Part shown: positions 57,665 to 64,000 of the stretch, one piece after another
Layout of the letters: each line of letters begins with the position of its first letter
Numbering within the stretch: position 1 is the first letter of the stretch
Notes under the pieces: model-generated
Seen by the model: the letters and a program-made list of their open reading frames with translations, nothing else
Told to the model about the DNA's origin: nothing
Databases searched by the model: none
Position numbers and translations under genes: made by a program
DNA from: Vandiemenella viatica
Taxonomy: Eukaryota; Arthropoda; Insecta; Orthoptera; Morabidae
Assembly (NCBI GenBank): GCA_031002005.1
Contig: JARYHS010008074.1
Location: 346,666,932-346,730,931 of the forward strand
DNA length: 64,000 nt
Direction: 5' to 3'

Positions 57665-58730
57665 TGGCTTAATTTACTTTAACTTAACTACAATGGAGTA
57701 TGCACGCCAGTGCTAATTTCTTTACACTCCCATTTTCCCCCATTCTTGAACCCATCTATATTTGCCAAGCATGAATTTCAATTTTATACTCCATCAAAGT
57801 TTTTAATAAATTATTCATCACTTCAATCAAAAATTTATTTCTATCCCTGACTTGCTTACCTATATTTTCCCATTCCCTTAAACCTGAAACCAAATACCAG
57901 CTCGTGTCTGCTCTTAATTCATTAACTAACCTTTTTCCAATTATCATCACCAGCATACATGTAAGGTACTCCCAGCACCATTTTACCCTCCAGCTGTCAT
58001 CCAATAAATCCCATCAGAACTCTTTTATCATATCAGACACTGATTGTGTTCTGCAGTAGTATCCATATACAAATTTAGCTGATCTTCTTTGCATGCCCTC
58101 CAACTCCTGTATTTGATGCACAAAATGTGGATTCCACACTACACCACTATATTCAAGTAATGATCTGACCAAGGTTTTGTAACAAATTTCTCCCAATTTT
58201 CTTGTGCACATCACTGTATGCAATAAATGAAGGATTTTGAAACCTTTACCTATCCCGTGCCAAATATGTCCTGTCCAATTGAGTTTATTATCAAATTTTA
58301 TGCCAAAACATTTACGTTTTAGGTCTTCAACTAACAATTATTTCCCCATCCTACCGTCATAATAAATCTTTAGCTTTTTATCTGTGTACATAACAAGCTA
58401 ACTCTTCTTTAGATTACTCTCATTCTGTGTTGACCCATCAAGCTAGATATGCTGTCCAGGTGTCCTTGCAGTTGTTCACAGTCTTCTCTAATTTTTATCC
58501 TCATATATAATATTTCATTATCTTTAAAAAAAACTTAACTTCTTACTGTAAACCAATAACACAATCATTCCAACTTCCACTTTTTATTTATACTGCAATT
58601 CCTACCTCAACTCTTTGCTTTCTATTTTTTTTATTTTTTTTTAAATCCACTATCCAGCAAGTCACAGTTTCATCCACTCTAATTTAATACCGTTATATGG
58701 CTCACTCTGTCAAATGACATATACAGATAG
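57665..58730 (-). mobile_element. CR1-like LINE fragment, 3' half
   Basis: Aligns on the minus strand with the ORF2 C-terminal half of the full-length copy. It begins with the terminus acaatggagtatgcacgcca (3' end of the LINE) and includes KTLVRSLLEYSGVVWNPHF and DLKRKCFGIKFDNKLNWTGH. It is worn by frameshifts and extends to about 58730, into the region between the RT motifs. Confidence 0.8.
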
Positions 58731-59160
58731 AGAGATTTTATACTTTCCATTTAAATATCTTTGGCCTTATGGTTTCTGCTGTTACATTCCCTAAATGCAA
58801 TACTGTCATAATTTTTCATTCACCTCTGATTTATCACTGATTTAAAACTCACTTTCATTTCTGTTAAAAATTTGCTCTTTTTACGGTAATGGTTGTTACT
58901 AATATTTCCAGGGCATTATTCATATGTTATTACTGAAATTGTATGAGTCAGATTGAATAATTTACATTTTTACTTTTTGCTCATTAATTTTTTAAAGAAA
59001 ATGTTAACTTTTCTGTTTTTAATTACAACAGATCTATGGCTACAGTTAAATGAAACTGATCTATATCTACATCTTATACTGGAAAGTTCATAAAGACTAT
59101 AACTTCATGACTAAATAATTTTATAAAATAGTTTATGGATAAGGTTTTATTCATACTTAC
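58731..59160. other. intronic sequence, nothing recognised
   Basis: AT-rich DNA ending at the GTAAGT donor (minus strand) of the adjacent host exon. Confidence 0.5.
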
Positions 59161-59423
59161 TTCTTAGTTTTGATGTAATAAGTACAGGAGAAATGTAAAG
59201 TTCCACTTGGAAACTCTTGAAGAAATGTGCAGTCATTATTTGGAATAGCTTGTACGGTATTACCATCAGTGACGTCAGCAGTCTGAGACCTAAAACCAGG
59301 TCTGCATGATTGATTCACTGTGTACAGAGTTGTGTCAATTCCAAATGACCGTGCCAAGTCTTCTGAATCTTCTTTGTTGATAGTGGGACTGTCTAATGGA
59401 ATTTCTGATTCACTTGTTATGTC
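59161..59423 (-). CDS. synaptotagmin-like protein, exon 1 of window (linker and first C2A strand)
   Basis: On the minus strand the exon follows tgtttattAG and ends at AA|GTAAGT, a consensus donor. It is open in phase 0 for 87 codons and exits in phase 2. The product starts DITSESEIPLDSPTINKEDS, an acidic Ser-rich linker, and ends EFPSGTLHFSCTYYIKTK, which matches the first strand of a C2A domain (GxLxFxxxY). Joined in phase to exon 25806-26128 it gives a continuous C2A start. The upstream exons, which would carry the transmembrane segment of a synaptotagmin, are not in the visible sequence. The subtype cannot be named; extended synaptotagmin or rabphilin-like proteins are alternatives. Confidence 0.7.
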
Positions 59424-59564
59424 CTAATAAACATTAAGATACACAACTAGGTCCTGTTACACAACACTAAGAGCATTTTGTTTGTAAAATATGATTATTA
59501 ATGATACAAAACCTATATTTTTCCTATTTTTCTATCTTATAAGCTGATTTTTTTTTTTTTGGCC
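59424..59564. other. intron upstream of host exon
   Basis: Short AT-rich interval on the acceptor side of the exon. No feature beyond the AG acceptor. Confidence 0.5.
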
Positions 59565-59880
59565 TTTATAATCATTCCATGTTGATGTACAGAATCCTTC
59601 GTGGCTGCTCACAATCCTCTCAATGTACTCCTAGTATGCAGCATTATGTCATCTGCAAATAATCTAACTTCTGAGTCTAACTAAGAAAAAGATTCATTCA
59701 TTAATGAAAAGCTCTAGCTCCAAATTCACTACTATGTGGCAATGTTGTACTTGTATTCACCACCCCTCATCAGCATTCATTCCATGACTCCTTGATTACT
59801 ATTTGCTAAGAATTTATGTATCAACCAAGTCATATCATGATTCACCAAAATCATTCTAAACTTATTAACAAATATAGTTG
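59565..59880 (-). mobile_element. CR1-like LINE fragment, diverged subfamily
   Basis: Contains gcagcattatgtcatctgca and aataatctaacttctg, matching the FADD region of the CR1-like LINE at 34615-34650 on the minus strand, followed by a more distant match to the QGSVLGPL region. Divergence suggests an older or separate subfamily. Confidence 0.55.
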
Positions 59881-60556
59881 AAGTAGGTGGCAGTATCTGA
59901 GTGCATGCTCCATGCCTTGTAACAGAGACTGTTCCACAGGAATGATCTGTGTGGGTTTGTGAGAATTAAATGTCAGTTTTTGTGAACCAAGCATGTGCAT
60001 GGGCCAGGATTATGTGAAGAAGGGTACTGTAACGATAGCATTGCACACCGAAATAGATGAGCAGTGCATCATCTAAAAGAAAGTGGAATATCACTGAAAG
60101 CTGAGGTAGAGAGAGAAAGACACTGGTTGGCCAGAACAGTCACATGAGGAAAAGGAGTGTCATGATTGGCTGGGAGACATGAGGCTGCAGATATACTAGT
60201 GAAGGGTCGAGTAGAACCTGTGCTTGGGATTCAGCCAGTTGTGCAAAAATGTTTGCCTAGTATGAGTATTCGGTTATGTGCCGTCCGTATTCTAGACTAC
60301 ACTGAATAGGAATGTTAAGCATATGTGTGGAAGAAACAGTAGTTCTATGTGCTAATCTGCAATCTTGAATATTGAGGACAGTCTGATACAACAATGATCA
60401 TGTCTAGTGCTGACATTCTATGTATTGTGATTGAATAAACTGTGCAATAAATGCAGTTCTTGAGTTTGGCACTCGAGTGCTATTAATGAAGCCACATAAA
60501 TCCTTATTTTAAATCATTATAGTACTCATTTTTGTGAATTTTTCCTGCTGCCTCAT
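59881..60556. other. unassigned sequence with promoter/poly(A)-like signals
   Basis: Unlike its surroundings it is moderately GC-rich. Two AATAAA-type signals (gaataaactgtgcaataaat) lie at about 60433-60452. It could be a worn LTR, but no partner or target duplication was found. Confidence 0.3.
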
Positions 60557-61003
60557 TTGTATGCTTCAGTGGACTATTCAGTCTCAAGAATATCTTGGTT
60601 TACAAATACTTACATTGTAACTCTCCCAAACCACCACATGTACCATTCCCATGCAATAGACCACACTGCAAAATGTGCAGCATGCACCTGGCTATCACCA
60701 CCTACTCCAATCAAACCACACGGAACATTTCCCCATCATTGGACATGCCACATGAATCACAACAAAGATCATACATCAACTTCCAGAATCCACTGTACCA
60801 ATTCATATATTGGTCTCCCCACTAACCCAGTCTCCATCAAAATGAATGGCCACAGTCTGTACAGAGAAACTTATCCCATGGTAGTACTCACAACTTACAA
60901 AACTGTACTGCCCTACTATTCCATTCACTCAGCAGGTATCAGTGTGATCGTATCTGACCTAGTTATGTGTGTCTCTACTTGCAAGAATAAGGTTCAACAC
61001 TGA
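60557..61003 (+). pseudogene. Penelope-like element GIY-YIG endonuclease fragment
   Basis: In one frame PFPCNRPHCKMCSMH (about 60640-60690) gives the Cys-rich block preceding the nuclease in Penelope-like elements. In the other, IHCTNSYIGLPTNPVSIKMN with GHSLYRE (about 60795-60870) matches the C--YIG-T-xPLxxRMNxHR core of their GIY-YIG endonuclease. A frameshift lies between them. The upstream reverse transcriptase is not present. The GIY motif itself is degraded to a Thr-Asn-Ser context. Confidence 0.6.
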
Positions 61004-61129
61004 AGTATTTTGTTACATGTGTTCAATTTTTTTGTTTTCATCAATTCCAGACACCATCATCTACTGCAAGTGTTGAGTTGAATTTCCCTACCCTTCCTTA
61101 GTTTTGTTGCTTAAAGTATTTTCCCGCTC

Positions 61130-62500
61130 GTTATTGTAGTTTTTGAATTACTCACAACTGAAGTCATAGTAATTGGCCTATAGTTCTCAGCTTTATTTAT
61201 CTCTTCTTCCATATGAAGAGGTATTACTGTGGCGCTCAATCAACTATTATAGAGCAAGTCTTTTCATTCAATTTAAATAATAGTTTTAGGTTTCAGTACA
61301 CTCCTTAACACTAGTCACTTTTTTAGCCTAATCAGTCACTTTGTAACATTATCAGAATGTATTCCTGATTTCCCAGGTCCACTGTTTCCTACTTACAAGG
61401 AAAAACTTAAGCATTGATGTTTCCCCTAATATGGCAGTGTGACTACCTATAATAGTTTTAGAAAACTAGTTACTTGATATCTTCATCTTTTACATATGCT
61501 TAGAAAGTCTCGACTCAAATAATAGCCTCAGGTTTCAGTACACCCCTACTTACATTTAATATGTCTGTGTCAATATTAGCTACATGAGCCATTTAACAGT
61601 TTTTAAACCTAACCATTCACTTCGCAACATCACCAGAATGTATTTCTGATTTCCCTGGACTGCTGTTTCCTACTTACATGGAAAAACTTAGCATTAATAT
61701 TTCAACTAATATTGCAGTGACTGTCTCTAATGGTCTAATAAAACCAGTTACTTAATATTTTCAACTTTTTTATATACTCACAAATTTCTCCAACCTTCCT
61801 CATCCATAATAGTGTGAATGATTTCTTTCTCCCCTTCAATTTCGTAACAAAGCTTTGGAAATTTCAAGATTCCTCATTGAGTGATCTCTCTATAATCAAT
61901 ATATTCTCATTAAAATACCATTTTTCCTTCATTGCAGCTGCTTAATTTATTTCCAGTTGTTTCATATGTTCCCTCTCATGCTGTTGCTTCCTTACTCTAT
62001 TATGCTCTCTTCTTACCATTCTCTTCAGCTTCCTCAGTTGTATTGAGTAGATGTGTTGCTTTCTTACTTTGAAGTAAATATTTCATACCACACTCTCACT
62101 ATCTCCTGAAACTGTTTTTATTATCTATCAACTATACTAGTGAGCTACAAAAAAATGCTGTATCTTTACACACATTAGCCCTTCAATCACAGACCTGCAC
62201 CTAATCATAATTACATTTATACCTTCCATCTTTACTGGCCATTACTATACTGGGACCTCTAGTATCATTAAAAGTGCCTTACAATCATGTACTTCCTGAA
62301 TTTTCTGGAACCACATATGGCCACCATCAGGATTTGTTAGAAATACTTGTAGGATGTTTCTCAACTTTCATTTTGTTCTAACACTTGTGTTAAGTTCTTT
62401 GGAAACCTCTGGTTCCTAATGTTCCAATCAATACCTGCTATGTTTAAGTTCTTACCTAATGATGTTCATACTTCCTTTTGTAAATAATATGAAATCACTT
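61130..62500 (-). mobile_element. CR1-like LINE fragment, RT N-terminus and endonuclease
   Basis: On the minus strand, matches in order to the full-length copy: actgaagtcatagtaattgg (RT start, cf. 35085), the ttgtttcatatgttccctct block with tctattatgctctctt (linker, cf. 35650) and the cttgtgttaagttctttgga region (endonuclease end, cf. 36095). Segments around 61290-61460 and 61510-61740 look duplicated relative to each other. Heavily mutated. Confidence 0.65.
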
Positions 62501-62551
62501 TCTGCACAATTGTCCATTCTGTCCTTCCACTTTTGTAAGTCACCTTGACTA

Positions 62552-62554
62552 TTT

Positions 62555-62621
<67 letters not shown>
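62552..62621. repeat. T10-A60 homopolymer tract
   Basis: About ten T followed by about sixty A, between two CR1-like fragments in opposite orientation. Exact length is unreliable in any assembly. Confidence 0.8.
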
Positions 62622-62626
<5 letters not shown>

Positions 62627-62699
62627 CTGCAAGTTCTACCACTTGTAACTTAGATTTCTCTTTTATACATTTCAGTAGTAGTTGGTATTGTCCATCTGC

Positions 62700-62900
62700 C
62701 CTCAAAAACACTTCTGGTGGATATTAGAGGATTCAGTAGACCAGAAACCAAGATTGAAGTTGATTGTCGGTACAGTTATAAAAAGTAATATTATTTCAGA
62801 ACTGAAGAAATATTTCAGGAGATGGTTCAGTATTGGACAGGAAAGGAAGAAATGCGAAAAGTTAGAGGAGATAAATTTAATGTGGGAAGTTTATTCCAAA
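62700..62900 (+). mobile_element. CR1-like LINE fragment, opposite orientation
   Basis: Plus-strand match to the endonuclease end of the LINE (the VDIRGFSRPETKIEV-like stretch and the following linker). It faces the copy at 61130-62500 across the homopolymer tract. Confidence 0.6.
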
Positions 62901-64000
62901 ACTGAAAATAAAGAATATAATATTTTATAACTTGATGAGCCATGTGAAAATATGGTAAATAGGAAGATTGGTGGTTTGTAGTAGGCTGAAAGAAGAACCG
63001 GGTAATTTGTAGTAATATCTTTCTGGTTGCACCTCATGTATGCTATGCTGCAGCCATCTACTTTGACATAAACACCTGAAACTATCAATTTCAGAAGATG
63101 AATTGTCACAGAACCCACCAGAATACAGCTAAGCTGGACAAAACCACACATTATACTACTATCTCTGTTATATGTGGTGCTGTTATGTAGCAGTATGTTA
63201 CAACAGCCCTCAAACCCAGCCTTTTATGAATTCAGTGAGATCAAAGTTGATTAAGTATCAAATTTTATATTTTTTCATGAGAATGAATATTGTTTTTATG
63301 AAGGGAGACTGCAAATGATGTGTAAATGATGTGTAATAAAACAAAAATAGTATTAAATTTGAAATATCAATTGAAAGCTTGTAATTATAAATGTTGGTAT
63401 AAGCCACAGTATCTTGAAGACAATTTTCTGCTGTTTGGTGTGGATTATGTTATCCATTTTAAGTTTAAATGCATGTAAGTAGCTTTATTTTCCATTTTAA
63501 AGTGTTTCTGAATGATTGTGAGTAATTTTCTACAAGTTGTAATTGTTTTCGTCTAATTTTGATTCTCAGAGTAATTGTTAGCTCTTGATTTTTCTCCTTC
63601 ACTTATTGCTAAAAAGAACTATTTCATAGATGTATATGCATGTAACATTTAGAATGGCAAGGTTAATGAAATTTGTTTTACATGTTTCTAATCTTTTTTG
63701 TTGAGATATGGTTCTCACTGCTCCTTTCTACATTCTAAATATATCAGTCCTTCATGGTGAGTTACCCCAGAAAATAATTTCATACCTTATCAGCAAGAGT
63801 TCATTTGCATTGCTGTACTTATTGTTGGATAATGGAAACAAAGAAACTGTCATTGGGCATTAAGAATCAGATAGGATAGGGAAAAAATACCCATCACTTA
63901 TCACAGATGAAGGCAGGAAGGCGAGAAGAACACGTAAAAAAACACAAACAAATTGCACAATATTTCAGCATGAGCCTTACTCATGTGAGAGGCGATACAT
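62901..64000. other. AT-rich sequence, no gene recognised
   Basis: A minus-strand open stretch at 62990-63150 (GVYVKVDGCSIAYMRC) was considered as a further host exon but lacks a convincing domain match. The rest shows nothing. Confidence 0.4.

Larger units (their letters stand above)
26129..59160 (-). other. 33-kb intron of the synaptotagmin-like gene
   Basis: Bounded by GTAAGT next to exon 59161-59423 and cccaatttcAG next to exon 25806-26128, both read on the minus strand. Phase 2 on both sides joins to a Lys codon in the middle of a C2A first strand. It contains the jockey-like and CR1 LINEs, LTR element C, two Helitron-like elements and the mariner transposon. No further exon is needed by the domain sequence. 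Confidence 0.65.

Noticed and set aside
59881..60556. Solo LTR
   Set aside because: Poly(A)-type signals are present but no TG...CA ends with a target duplication could be found.
62466..62727. Poly-Phe and poly-Lys open frames
   Set aside because: Translations of the T/A homopolymer tract.
62990..63151. Further exon of the synaptotagmin-like gene
   Set aside because: Right strand and partly open, but no C2 or transmembrane pattern and no convincing acceptor-donor pair in phase.

Overview
This window looks like insect nuclear DNA: AT-rich, intron-bearing, and dominated by transposable elements of the CR1/jockey LINE, Ty3/gypsy LTR, mariner, pogo, piggyBac, Helitron and Penelope types. Long introns and low gene density suggest a large-genome insect (polyneopteran-like), but the species cannot be fixed from sequence alone. 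There are no bacterial operons, rRNA genes, tRNA genes or CRISPR arrays.

Host gene. Three exons on the minus strand encode part of one synaptotagmin-like tandem-C2 protein: 59161-59423 (linker and first C2A strand), 25806-26128 (rest of C2A) and 22493-22622 (start of C2B). All three have GT/AG splice sites, and the reading phase agrees across the first junction. The first intron is 33 kb and holds most of the window's mobile elements. Exon 25806-26128 carries two apparent single-base deletions. The 5' end of the gene and the remainder of C2B were not found.

Layout. 1-309: start of a mariner-type transposase on the minus strand. 455-1378: Helitron-like element built on a ~190/380-bp tandem repeat. 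1520-4165: CR1 LINE fragments. 4349-15804: a three-level nest, in which LTR element A (4353-15800) contains LTR element B (7321-13582), whose 5' LTR contains a pogo/Tigger-like DNA transposon (7695-9748). 16136-17287: piggyBac-like remnant. 17490-21413: CR1 copy split by a probable 1.68-kb solo LTR. 22493-26128: two host exons with a ~1.15-kb tandem array between them. 26850-27310: RTE-like remnant. 30760-40200: a jockey-like LINE with tandem 5'-UTR monomers, interrupted by an apparently full-length CR1 LINE (33721-38928, minus strand) whose 980-residue ORF2 is open. 41820-45180: LTR element C, with a MITE in one LTR. 45400-46183: Helitron-like element containing a heat-shock-element-like cluster upstream of a TATA box. 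48298-48985: long inverted repeat. 50640-51621: Helitron protein remnant with a 3' terminus. 52018-53365: mariner-family transposon with ~100-bp terminal inverted repeats and few lesions. 57665-62900: host exon, further CR1 fragments and a Penelope-like GIY-YIG fragment.

How the parts relate. The elements date each other by interruption: CR1 is younger than the jockey-like LINE, B is younger than A, pogo is younger than B, and the MITE at 42146 is younger than element C. Elements A, B and C have paired LTRs but no recognisable reverse transcriptase. A and B appear to keep a gag-type or N-terminal region joined to a short integrase-tail-like segment.
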